A DNA stretch of 9,646 bases from SKLM01 sp964390305. Lineage in GTDB: Bacteria > Chloroflexota > Anaerolineae > B4-G1. Both the position numbers and the translations under genes were made by a program. Below the pieces are notes generated by a model, which worked only from the letters and a program-made list of their open reading frames with translations, made no database searches and had not been told where the DNA came from. This document shows positions 1 through 6,285 of this stretch, one piece after another. Every line of letters begins with the position of its first letter. The first letter of the stretch is position 1. The stretch lies in assembly GCA_964390305.1 (NCBI GenBank), contig CAYMHT010000098.1, positions 1 through 9,646 on the forward strand, read 5' to 3'.

Positions 1-221
1 ACAGCGCTGCGGGGTCGACAAATCTCACATCTGGCCTGTCACTCACGGGCCGTCCCTCAGAATGACAGGTGAAGCGTCAAGCCACTTCTTCTCATGCTGA
101 GTCAATACCCGGGAAGTCATGGAACCATTTGCCCTCCGCTCACGTCTATACACATGAAACGCAGCTACAGTCTAGAAGATGAAGTACCGAAATCAGACCA
201 GAGAATCTGGAGGGATGAATA
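1..221. other. Upstream region of the lipoprotein gene, no gene seen
   Basis: I find no convincing coding sequence here. An inverted repeat CCTGTCA (35-41) / TGACAGG (63-69), with a 21-base loop, could form a hairpin or operator, but nothing links it to a known regulator. A TATACA hexamer at 147-152 resembles a -10 box but has no recognisable -35 at 16-18 bases, so no promoter is claimed. The end of this stretch holds the ribosome binding site of the next gene (GGAGG about 8 bases before its ATG). Confidence 0.4.
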
Positions 222-1244
222 ATGTTCCGTTCACGAGTCGTCCAGTTGCTTGCGCTCGGGTCGCTCCTGCTTCCGTTCGCGCTGTCGGCCTGTGGCGCTC
301 CCGGTTATGCCGACGACACCCCCACCGATGCGCCTCCCACCCCCGGGACACCGCAAGAGCCACGAGGAGCGATTGCGGTCGAGGGTGTACAGGTGTCCCT
401 TGGTGATCGCATCGTCTTCGAGGGGCGCAGCACGCTACCCGATGCCACCCGCTTGAATACGGAGCTCTCTGCGGACGGCAGCCCGGTCGCCTGGTGGCCC
501 GAGGAGATGTCCGTCGAGGTCGAGGGTGGGCGCTGGCAGGTCAGCGTGCCACTCGGCGAAGAGGGCGCGCCCCAGGAGCTGTCTGCGGAGAAGCAGTACG
601 TCCTCCGCGTCTGGGAATGGGGCAACCCCGCCGTCGAAGCAGAGCCATTCCCCTTTGATCTGTCAGCGCCGCCGGCGCCACCGTCGAAGTCCGGGACGGT
701 GACCGGGATGGCCAGGGTCGAGGAGATCGACCTCCTCATGATGGAGTCGTTCCCCGTCCAGGTGGCAGTGGTAGCGCGCGGATACCTGCCCGATGGCTGC
801 ACGGACATCGACGAGATCAACCAGACCTTCGATGAGGAGACCAACACCTTCTTCGTGGAGATCACGACTGTGCGCCCGACCGACGCGATGTGCACCGAGG
901 CGATCGTCCCCTTCGAGGAACGCATCTCCCTCGACGTCCACGGCCTCCCGGCCGGCACCTACACCGTCGACGTCAACGGCGTCACCGACACCTTCACCTT
1001 CGATGTCGACAATCAGCTCCCGGAGGATCGGGACGAGGCGTCCCAGATCGAGTGGCAGGAGGCTCGGGAGCTGATCCTGTCCGGTCAGGTCGAGCAGGTA
1101 GTGCAGCTCCATTCGCTGGAGGTCCGGCTCTACCTGAAGGACGGGCGCGTGCTTGTCACCACCGAGCCGCACATCGACGAGGTCTTCGCCGTCGTTGATC
1201 AGTGTGGGGAGCCCTGCGCCGACATAATCCTCGCCACCGAGTAG
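222..1244 (+). CDS. Secreted lipoprotein of unknown function, Chloroflexota type
   Basis: A 340-residue exported lipoprotein. Residues 1-23 form a type II signal peptide with lipobox L-S-A-C, so Cys24 should be lipidated and hold the protein on the outer face of the membrane. A Pro/Thr/Asp-rich linker (25-47) follows. Residues about 48-148 look like a beta-sandwich module. A second module (about 160-265) carries ESFPVQV, ARGYLPDGC and GLPAGTYTVDVNGV, a pattern I recognise from Chloroflexota lipoproteins, with Cys193 and Cys224 as a likely disulfide. A C-terminal module (about 275-340) holds SLEVRLYLKDGR, TTEPHIDEV and a second pair, Cys328/Cys332. The start is fixed by GGAGG 8 bases before ATG. 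It stands alone on the plus strand and converges on the rph operon. I do not know its biochemical function; ligand binding or envelope adhesion are only guesses. Confidence 0.9.
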   Translation: MFRSRVVQLLALGSLLLPFALSACGAPGYADDTPTDAPPTPGTPQEPRGAIAVEGVQVSLGDRIVFEGRSTLPDATRLNTELSADGSPVAWWPEEMSVEVEGGRWQVSVPLGEEGAPQELSAEKQYVLRVWEWGNPAVEAEPFPFDLSAPPAPPSKSGTVTGMARVEEIDLLMMESFPVQVAVVARGYLPDGCTDIDEINQTFDEETNTFFVEITTVRPTDAMCTEAIVPFEERISLDVHGLPAGTYTVDVNGVTDTFTFDVDNQLPEDRDEASQIEWQEARELILSGQVEQVVQLHSLEVRLYLKDGRVLVTTEPHIDEVFAVVDQCGEPCADIILATE

Positions 1245-1327
1245 CCGGCGCAGGGGGCTCGCTGGGACCGATCCCCGATGATGGGTCCCGGCGCCTATCC
1301 CTCGTGGACCCAACACGCACTCTGACG

Positions 1328-1349
1328 GGCCGCGAGAGAACTCGCGGCC
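1328..1349. terminator. Hairpin between convergent genes, possible terminator
   Basis: GGCCGCGAG / CTCGCGGCC forms a perfect 9-bp stem closed by the tetraloop AGAA, 84 bases past the lipoprotein stop codon. Neither side has a proper T-run (plus side TGATGCTTCG), so this is not a textbook intrinsic terminator. Its place between convergent genes suggests a terminator or a 3'-end stabilising hairpin. A weaker pair GGGACC / GGTCCC lies upstream, in the bases just after the lipoprotein stop. The rest of 1245-1533 shows no gene I can support. Confidence 0.45.
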
Positions 1350-1533
1350 TGATGCTTCGTCTGGTTATCTGATGGCAGAAGACAGTCAGGACGTGCTTCT
1401 CTTGCTCTGGAGACAGAGACAGCGCGGGGGCGATGGCTTGGAGAGAGTCTCAGCTGACCCGATTTTGCTCGAGCTGGATCGTGATTTAGGTCAGGAGCGG
1501 GGATTCGACAATCCCATAAGAGGGACTTTGGAT

Positions 1534-2289
1534 CTACTGAGTCTCTCCTAACAGGGGGCTGAGCCCGGGGGCTGGGTCGCGTCGGGGAGAAGAGCCGCAG
1601 GCTGCGGCGAGATTCTTGTCGGCCGAGAGCGCTGAGTCCGTTATGGGAAGGTCGATCGGTTCCGGCTCGCCCAGCACGGGCGTCGGATGCCGCGCGTTCA
1701 CGTCCCACCAGGCCAAGACCAGCGCCAGATACTCCCGCGTCTTCCACACGATCTGCCTCGTGGCGTAGATCCTCCGGTCCGCCGTCACCGCCGTCACATG
1801 CAGCCCCAGCGCCTCACACGTGTAGAGCGAGCGCGCCGCGTGAAAACGTTGTGTCACCACCACCGCCTCGTGCACGCCGAAGATCGCCCTTGCCCGGTAG
1901 CAGCTGTCGTACGTCCGCCGCCCCGCGTAATCCAGGACCACGTCCTCCTCCGGCACCCCCAGCTGGACCGCGTACCGCTTCATCGCCGCCGGCTCGTTGT
2001 AGTCCACGCGGCGGTTGTCCCCGCTGCAGAGCAGCTTCTCCACCTTTCCCGCTCGGTAGAGATCGGCCGCCGTCGCCACCCGATCCGCCAGGATCGGCGT
2101 CAGCGATCCGTCGGGCCACAACCCGGCCCCCAGAACCAGCGCCACCGGCCGCGGCGGCGTGTCGGCGATGTCGTTGTAGATATGGTCCTCGTATCTACGC
2201 TCGATCCACAACCGCAGACCGAGCACCAGCGCCAGGCCCGCGATCACACTGACAATAGCCACCGCGATCATGCCCTTCACGATCGTCAT
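1534..2289 (-). CDS. SanA/YdcF-type DUF218 membrane protein
   Basis: A 251-residue protein with one N-terminal membrane segment (about 7-27) and a DUF218 domain, probably facing outside. The SanA-like motifs are present in order: LVLGAG (51-56), DG.LTPILADR (60-70), YRAGKV..LL.SGDN (78-92), YNEP..MKRYA (97-107), GVPEEDVVLDYAGRRTYDS (111-129), VVVTQRFHAARSLY (143-156) and a final REYLAL (185-190). SanA and YdcF relatives are tied to envelope integrity and peptidoglycan-related stress in other bacteria, but the reaction of this family is not firmly known. The C-terminal 45 residues are polar and unlike the family core. It is the last gene of the rph operon, 22 bases after the upstream stop, with GAGG just before ATG. 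Family assignment is sure, role is not. Confidence 0.88.
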   Translation of the reverse strand: MTIVKGMIAVAIVSVIAGLALVLGLRLWIERRYEDHIYNDIADTPPRPVALVLGAGLWPDGSLTPILADRVATAADLYRAGKVEKLLCSGDNRRVDYNEPAAMKRYAVQLGVPEEDVVLDYAGRRTYDSCYRARAIFGVHEAVVVTQRFHAARSLYTCEALGLHVTAVTADRRIYATRQIVWKTREYLALVLAWWDVNARHPTPVLGEPEPIDLPITDSALSADKNLAAACGSSPRRDPAPGLSPLLGETQ

Positions 2290-2311
2290 CTTGCCTCAGC
2301 GCCCGGGCGCG

Positions 2312-3709
2312 TCACGGCAGCACGCTCGCCACGTTCACGCCCGTGTCTTCATCCGGGGTCTGCAAGAATACCACGTGGCGCGCGGCCCGGACTACATGAA
2401 GAATCCCGGTCGGGGTACGCCACCAGTGACCGGTCAGTCCCCGTGGCGGGCTGAAGGGCTGCACTGGAAAATGGCGTTGCGCAATGAGTCTCACCAGGCT
2501 GTTCTCAAACTCAACTGCGTCGCCGCTGCTGTCCCACGCCGTCCGCCATACCACTACCCGGCGTCCGTCCTCTCGCTCCCACACGGCGAACGTGTCCCCA
2601 TCCCATCCCTCGGCGGCCCGCCAGCTCGTCTCCTCTGGGAGGTCCTCGCTGAGGTAAAGACCCACGACAAGCTCGCCCAGCGTTTCCTCCAGCACCTTGC
2701 GCCATCGATCTCCCAGAACCCCGCCGATGTCAGGTACCACGACTTCCTTGGGCTCGTCCCGCTGCTCGAAGTAGCGGTCGGGATGGAGGATCTGCTCCGT
2801 CGAGCGAGGAGGATCCGCGTAGGCCCGGTTCACCGCCTCCCAGCCACCAACCTCAAGCAGCTCCTGCACGAATACCCTCCCCTCCTGATTGGGGAATCGT
2901 TCCAGCCGCTCCCACGCCTCACTGCTTGCCAGTTCCTCGCTGCACCGCGGGTGCTCTGCCTCGATGACCAGCTCCGTGAGCCACGGCCAGTCAGCCGTCG
3001 AAACATCGCCGTACCGGTACAGGGCGGTCGAGACGGTAGCGTCTCCCGCGATCAGGGCCTCAACAGCCAGTCGTTCGTCGACGGTTCTGGCCCGGTCCCC
3101 CATGGCCTCCAGATCGAAATGCTGGTCCTGCAGCGCGTGGACGTAGGCGTGTGCCAGGAGCGTCTGCGCATTCCCATCACCCTCCGGCTGACCTGCGGCG
3201 ACGTAGAGCTGTTCCTGCTTCGGCAAGTAAATCGCAGCAGGAACCCGCACCGCGACGGATATCGGGCCCCGGGGCACCAGATCCAGGGCAGCATAGGGGA
3301 GCTGTTCGCGTTCGAGATCGCGCTCCGCATAGAGTTGGTGCAGCGCCAACGCCATCTCGTGCTCGTCGAGGAAGCTCAGCGGCACCTCCACCTGGGGCGA
3401 AAGACCGCGATCGGCCACCACCTGGTGAGCGATCTGCTCGAACAAGCGAGCTGCCCGCACCTGAGTCCAGATGCCTTCCTGCGGCACAGGCGTAGTGGCG
3501 CGCGTCGGGGTCAACGTTGGCAGCGGGCTATCGGCTGCCGGCGCGCCTGACGTGTTCGCTGGCGACGCCGTCACCACGGCGGCGGCACACTCGAAGTTCT
3601 CCAGTGACGTGACGATGAAACCGGCAATCAGCGCGAGGACGCCGGCCACGACGAAGACCAGCAGGAGAACGATGCGGCGCTGTCGGTCGGTGAAATCGGA
3701 AGCCCTCAC
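2312..3709 (-). CDS. Membrane-anchored HExxH-family protein with a degenerate zinc motif
   Basis: A 465-residue protein. A short N-terminus (RASDFTDRQRR) is followed by one membrane helix (IVLLLVFVVAGVLALIAGF) and a Pro/Thr/Ser-rich linker, so the main domain should lie outside the cell. The core carries LLAHAYVHALQDQHFDL, the signature of a zincin-like family normally reading AHExxHALQDQ.FDL. Here the catalytic Glu is Ala (HAYVH, bases 3137-3151). The later ALIAGDAT (usually ALvEGDAt) also has Ala for Glu. Proteolysis is therefore doubtful. The start chosen is GTG at 3709, because GAGGG lies 8-9 bases before it and the gap to rph is 10 bases. A GTG at 3736 would overlap rph and has no well-spaced ribosome binding site. 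Middle gene of the rph operon. Family recognised from memory; function unknown. Confidence 0.85.
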   Translation of the reverse strand: MRASDFTDRQRRIVLLLVFVVAGVLALIAGFIVTSLENFECAAAVVTASPANTSGAPAADSPLPTLTPTRATTPVPQEGIWTQVRAARLFEQIAHQVVADRGLSPQVEVPLSFLDEHEMALALHQLYAERDLEREQLPYAALDLVPRGPISVAVRVPAAIYLPKQEQLYVAAGQPEGDGNAQTLLAHAYVHALQDQHFDLEAMGDRARTVDERLAVEALIAGDATVSTALYRYGDVSTADWPWLTELVIEAEHPRCSEELASSEAWERLERFPNQEGRVFVQELLEVGGWEAVNRAYADPPRSTEQILHPDRYFEQRDEPKEVVVPDIGGVLGDRWRKVLEETLGELVVGLYLSEDLPEETSWRAAEGWDGDTFAVWEREDGRRVVVWRTAWDSSGDAVEFENSLVRLIAQRHFPVQPFSPPRGLTGHWWRTPTGILHVVRAARHVVFLQTPDEDTGVNVASVLP

Positions 3710-3719
3710 GCCAGTTCCC

Positions 3720-4481
3720 TCAGCGTGCTTCCACACCCCCGCCCAAGATCAGGCCGTGTGAGCGGAGTGCTTCTAGTTGCTGCGCGACGATGCGCTCGAT
3801 GCCCAATCCCGCCAGATCCAGCATCTGATCCAGCGCCCGGCGTGAGAAAGGTGCCCCCTCTGCGGTTCCCTGTACCTCGATCAAACGTCCGTCCGCCGTC
3901 ATCGCCACGTTGAGATCCACCTCAGCATCGCGGTCCTCGTCGTAGCAAAGGTCCAATCGCGCCTCCCCCTCTACCATGCCCACACTCACCGCGGCGACGG
4001 GGGGTTTCAACCCTTCCTCTGGCACCAGTCCTTCTGCTGCCAGGCGCCGAACGGCCATCGCCAGCGCCACGTAACCGCCGCTGATCGAGGCCGTGCGTGT
4101 GCCGCCGTCGGCCTGCACGACGTCGCAGTCCACGATCAACAACCGCTCCCCGAGTAACTCGAGGTCGACGGCTGCCCACAGCGAGCGGCCGATGAGACGC
4201 CGAATCTCCTGCGTCCGCCCGCGCAGCCCCTCGGTCTCCCGCGGCGTACGAGTGTGCGTGGACCGGGGCAGGAGTGCGTATGACGCGGTCAGCCACCCCC
4301 TGCCTCTCCCCACCATCCACTCCGGCACCTGATCGTCGACGCTTACGTTGCATATCACCCAGGTGCGGCCCATCTCGATCAGGACCGAGCCCTCAGGGTA
4401 TTCGATGTAGTCGAGCGTGAATGTGATCGGGCGAAGCTCGTCGAACCGACGATTGTCGGGGCGTGGGAGGGAGTTGTCCAT
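3720..4481 (-). CDS. rph: Ribonuclease PH
   Basis: RNase PH is a phosphorolytic 3'-to-5' exoribonuclease that trims tRNA 3' ends and other RNAs, working as a hexameric ring in the cytoplasm. The 253-residue length is usual. Visible family motifs are RPDNRRFDELRP at the N-terminus, RETEGLRGRTQEIRRLIGRSL (81-101, with the phosphate-binding Arg of GRTQEI), VDCDVVQADGGTRTASISGGYVA (117-139), LDLCYDED..AEVDLNVAMT (176-195) and EVQGTAEG.PFSR towards the C-terminus. One oddity is Trp102 in SLWAAVD, where SLRAVVD is usual. First gene of a probable operon with the HExxH-like and SanA-like genes. The ATG has no Shine-Dalgarno sequence and sits 10 bases after a strong -10 box, so it is probably translated from a nearly leaderless mRNA. 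Confidence 0.97.
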   Translation of the reverse strand: MDNSLPRPDNRRFDELRPITFTLDYIEYPEGSVLIEMGRTWVICNVSVDDQVPEWMVGRGRGWLTASYALLPRSTHTRTPRETEGLRGRTQEIRRLIGRSLWAAVDLELLGERLLIVDCDVVQADGGTRTASISGGYVALAMAVRRLAAEGLVPEEGLKPPVAAVSVGMVEGEARLDLCYDEDRDAEVDLNVAMTADGRLIEVQGTAEGAPFSRRALDQMLDLAGLGIERIVAQQLEALRSHGLILGGGVEAR

Positions 4482-4491
4482 AGCGGTCGCG

Positions 4492-4519
4492 ATTATACCA
4501 CGTGGCGGAGGTCGGACAA
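4492..4519 (-). promoter_or_regulatory. Extended -10 promoter of the rph operon
   Basis: On the minus strand TGGTATAAT (4500-4492) is a perfect extended -10 element (TGn plus TATAAT). TTGTCC (4519-4514) is a 4/6 match to the -35 consensus at a 16-base spacing. Only 10 bases (CGCGACCGCT) lie between the -10 box and the rph ATG, so transcription should start about 2-5 bases before the start codon. Confidence 0.75.
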
Positions 4520-4578
4520 GGTCCCGCGGTTGGGTACGATCTGCGCCCTGGCTCTGTCACGTGCGGAGTGGGGAAGTC

Positions 4579-4917
4579 GTGAATATCCGGGCCCGGCCTC
4601 TGCGGGCTGCCTCGTCGGGACACCGCGGCACCTTACGGTTGTCGGGGGCCAGGCATCATGGGGGGCCACGTCTACCACTCTCTGTGTCCACGGCTGTCTT
4701 GGTCCGGCCCCGACTGCTTCTCCTCCCATCCCGTTTCTCTGGGCTTGGATCCATCCGCGCAGCGGAGGGGATGCGGGCCCTCTGTCGATGCCGCCTCACG
4801 CGCCCTGTGCCCAGTGTGAACAGGGAGCGCTTTCCCGGGGCTCTCGATCTTTACGAGTCGGCTGGGTTTCGCGAAGGGGGAGTGAGCATCACTGTTCGGG
4901 AGACGCGCCGCGGGTGA
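4579..4917 (+). pseudogene. Decayed GNAT-family acetyltransferase
   Basis: This stretch keeps recognisable pieces of a GNAT N-acetyltransferase in two different plus frames. One frame gives a GNAT-like N-terminus (VNIRARPLRAA from GTG 4579) and, near the end, NRERFPGALDLYESAGFRE, the typical C-terminal N..A..LYE.aGF motif, stopping at 4917. Between them, the frame through 4745 gives VSLGLDPSAQRRGCGPSVDAASRA, matching the acetyl-CoA-binding motif A (V.P..RgrGvG..Lvd.a). That frame stops soon afterwards. At least two frame changes are needed, and the span (about 113 codons) is shorter than a usual GNAT domain of about 140-150. No single open frame covers it. The last 29 bases overlap the 3' end of the convergent Lgt-like gene. 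Inferred by eye from motifs. Confidence 0.55.
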
Positions 4918-5686
4918 ACGACTTCGTGCTCGTCACCACTGTTGCAGCCACCATCACCAGTCCGGCGGCGGACAAAGAGAGATTCGCCACCTGGTCGACC
5001 CGCCAACCTGCGATGAGGGGCATCTCGTCCGCTCGCAGCAATCCGAGTCCGAACGTGCCCAGGCTGTGGAGCGTCAACCAGCCGGCAAAGACCACCCCGC
5101 TGTGCCCTGGGCTTCGCCCGGCGAGCAGGACCCCGCCCAGCAGAAGCAAGCCATACGCGGCGCCAAGGAGCTGCACGGCCACGCGAGGCTCGCGGATGCC
5201 GTACAGATTCGGCAGATCGCGGCTCAGTGTCCACAGCAGCCCGTCTCCGGGGTAGGTCTCGATTCCGTAGGCACAGCCAGCCGTATGGCAGGCCAGCCAG
5301 GCGAAGCTCGCCAGCGATGCCGCCCCGGGTGTGAGCACGTCCAGCACGACCGGCAGCGACATCCGTTGAAGGGTTGCCGCGATTCCTGCCCCGATCAGGC
5401 CTCCGATGAGGGCTCCCTGCCAGGCTAGCCCGCCGCCCCACGGGCGCATGGCCTCCCGTATGTGGTCCTGGTAGTACGCCCAGTGAAAGGCGACGTACAC
5501 CGCTCGAGCCAGCAGCAGCCCCCCGGTCCCGGCGGTCAGCGCCGTGTCGACCATTGGCATAGGCTCGAGCCCCCGACACCGCATCTCCCGCAACACGAGC
5601 ACCCCGGCGGCCAGCAGCCCGATGTAGATGAGAGCAGCGTAGCTGCGTATGACGATCGGATCAACCTGTAACAGAATGGGATCCAG
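4889..5686 (-). CDS. Lgt-family (prolipoprotein diacylglyceryl transferase-like) membrane protein, CTG start
   Basis: A polytopic membrane protein resembling Lgt, which moves diacylglyceryl from phosphatidylglycerol to the lipobox Cys. Family features are PIVIRSYAALIYIGLLAAG (10-28, with the conserved Tyr16), RAVYVAFHWAYY (61-72), GGGLAWQGALIGG (84-96), CHTAGCAYG (133-141) and a C-terminal LRADEMPLIAGWRVDQ (217-232). Key residues differ: the family GLS.HG histidine is Gln90, and the catalytic RxGN stretch is replaced by a WLACHTAGCAYG segment. The frame has no ATG, GTG or TTG before GTG 5602, which would cut off the first helix. CTG at 5684-5686, 7 bases after AGGAG (5698-5694), restores the normal N-terminus and 265 residues. 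It lies alone after the rplL terminator. It may be an inactive or altered paralogue, so I give no symbol. Confidence 0.82.
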   Translation of the reverse strand: MDPILLQVDPIVIRSYAALIYIGLLAAGVLVLREMRCRGLEPMPMVDTALTAGTGGLLLARAVYVAFHWAYYQDHIREAMRPWGGGLAWQGALIGGLIGAGIAATLQRMSLPVVLDVLTPGAASLASFAWLACHTAGCAYGIETYPGDGLLWTLSRDLPNLYGIREPRVAVQLLGAAYGLLLLGGVLLAGRSPGHSGVVFAGWLTLHSLGTFGLGLLRADEMPLIAGWRVDQVANLSLSAAGLVMVAATVVTSTKSFTRGASPEQ

Positions 5687-5740
5687 TCTCTCGCTCCTAC
5701 GTCGTCTACACCATGTGCGTACCTGGGTGTTACCGAGCGC

Positions 5741-5766
5741 AAAGCCGCCCCGCGACGGGGGCGGCT
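5741..5766 (-). terminator. GC-rich hairpin terminator after rplL
   Basis: On the minus strand AGCCGCCCC (5766-5758) pairs perfectly with GGGGCGGCT (5751-5743) over 9 bp around a 6-base loop. A short T-run (TTT, counting the last stem base) follows. It lies 63 bases after the rplL stop and before the Lgt-like gene, the right place to end the ribosomal protein operon. The weak T-run leaves some read-through likely. Confidence 0.65.
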
Positions 5767-5829
5767 CTGCACGCCGTCAGGGATGCCCCAAAGCGGCTCT
5801 CCGACGACGGCTCCTCGGTCCGATGCCGA

Positions 5830-6210
5830 TTACTCCAGCTCGACGACCGCGCCGGCCTCTTCGAGCTGTGACCTGGCGTCCTCGGCCGCTTCCTTCGCCA
5901 CCCCTTCCAGCACGGCCCCTGGCGCACCGTCGACGACTTCCTTGGCCTCTCGAAGTCCCAGAGACGTGAGCTGACGCACGGTCTTGATGACCTGAATCTT
6001 CTTCGGGCCAATCTCCTTCAGCACGACGTCAAACTCCGTCTTCTCTTCCTCTGCCTCTTCCTCCGCCGCGGCTGCCCCGGGCATCGGGCCCATGGCGACA
6101 GGGGCTGCTGCGCTCACGCCCAGTTTTTCCTCGAGCAATTCGACCAACTGAGACGCTTCCAGCAAAGAAAGCTCGCCGATTTGATCCGCGATCTGTTCTA
6201 GATCTGCCAT
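5830..6210 (-). CDS. rplL: 50S ribosomal protein L7/L12
   Basis: L7/L12 forms the flexible multi-copy stalk of the large subunit, binding L10 and recruiting translational GTPases. The 126-residue protein has the expected layout: an N-terminal dimerisation helix pair (MADLEQIADQIGELSLLEAS), an Ala/Pro/Gly/Glu hinge (about 35-58), and the globular C-terminal domain (EKTEFDVVLKEIGPKKIQVIK, then LGLREAKEVVDGAP). I chose ATG 6210 rather than the in-frame TTG at 6240 because GGGAGGA lies about 10 bases upstream and the protein then starts MADL, as L7/L12 proteins usually do. It follows rplJ after 75 bases and is the last gene of the operon. Confidence 0.97.
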   Translation of the reverse strand: MADLEQIADQIGELSLLEASQLVELLEEKLGVSAAAPVAMGPMPGAAAAEEEAEEEKTEFDVVLKEIGPKKIQVIKTVRQLTSLGLREAKEVVDGAPGAVLEGVAKEAAEDARSQLEEAGAVVELE

Positions 6211-6236
6211 TTTCTGAATTCCTCCCTGTTCATTGA

Positions 6237-6251
6237 GCAATCATCGATTGC
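6237..6251 (-). other. Small hairpin upstream of rplL
   Basis: GCAATC / GATTGC is a perfect 6-bp inverted repeat with a 3-base loop in the rplJ-rplL gap, ending about 10 bases before the rplL ribosome binding site. It may affect relative translation or processing of the L10 and L12 messages. This role is inferred from position only. Confidence 0.35.
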
Positions 6252-6260
6252 GGTCTATTG

Positions 6261-6278
6261 ACTGATTTCACTGATTTC
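6261..6278 (-). repeat. Tandem 9-base repeat in the rplJ-rplL gap
   Basis: ACTGATTTC occurs twice back to back on the plus strand (GAAATCAGT twice on the coding strand), just after the rplJ stop. Two copies could have arisen by slippage. No function is evident. Confidence 0.5.
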
Positions 6279-6285
6279 AACGGGT

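Noticed and set aside
147..152. TATACA as -10 box for the lipoprotein
   Set aside because: No -35-like hexamer at suitable spacing and no extended -10 TG.
305..958. Long minus-strand open frame across the lipoprotein gene
   Set aside because: Antisense shadow of a clear lipoprotein with signal peptide, lipobox and ribosome binding site; its own translation has no recognisable domain.
1295..1747. 150-codon minus-strand open frame spanning the gap after the SanA-like gene
   Set aside because: Overlaps the SanA-like C-terminus in another frame, lacks a ribosome binding site and any motif.
1687..2454. 255-codon plus-strand open frame
   Set aside because: Antisense to the SanA-like gene and running into the next one; composition dominated by Arg, Pro and His, no motif.
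2270..3550. 426-codon plus-strand open frame
   Set aside because: Antisense to the HExxH-family gene; rich in Arg, His and Pro as expected for a GC-rich shadow, and without ribosome binding site or domain.
4851..5579. Alternative minus frame inside the Lgt-like gene
   Set aside because: Out-of-frame reading of a gene whose other frame gives membrane helices and Lgt motifs.
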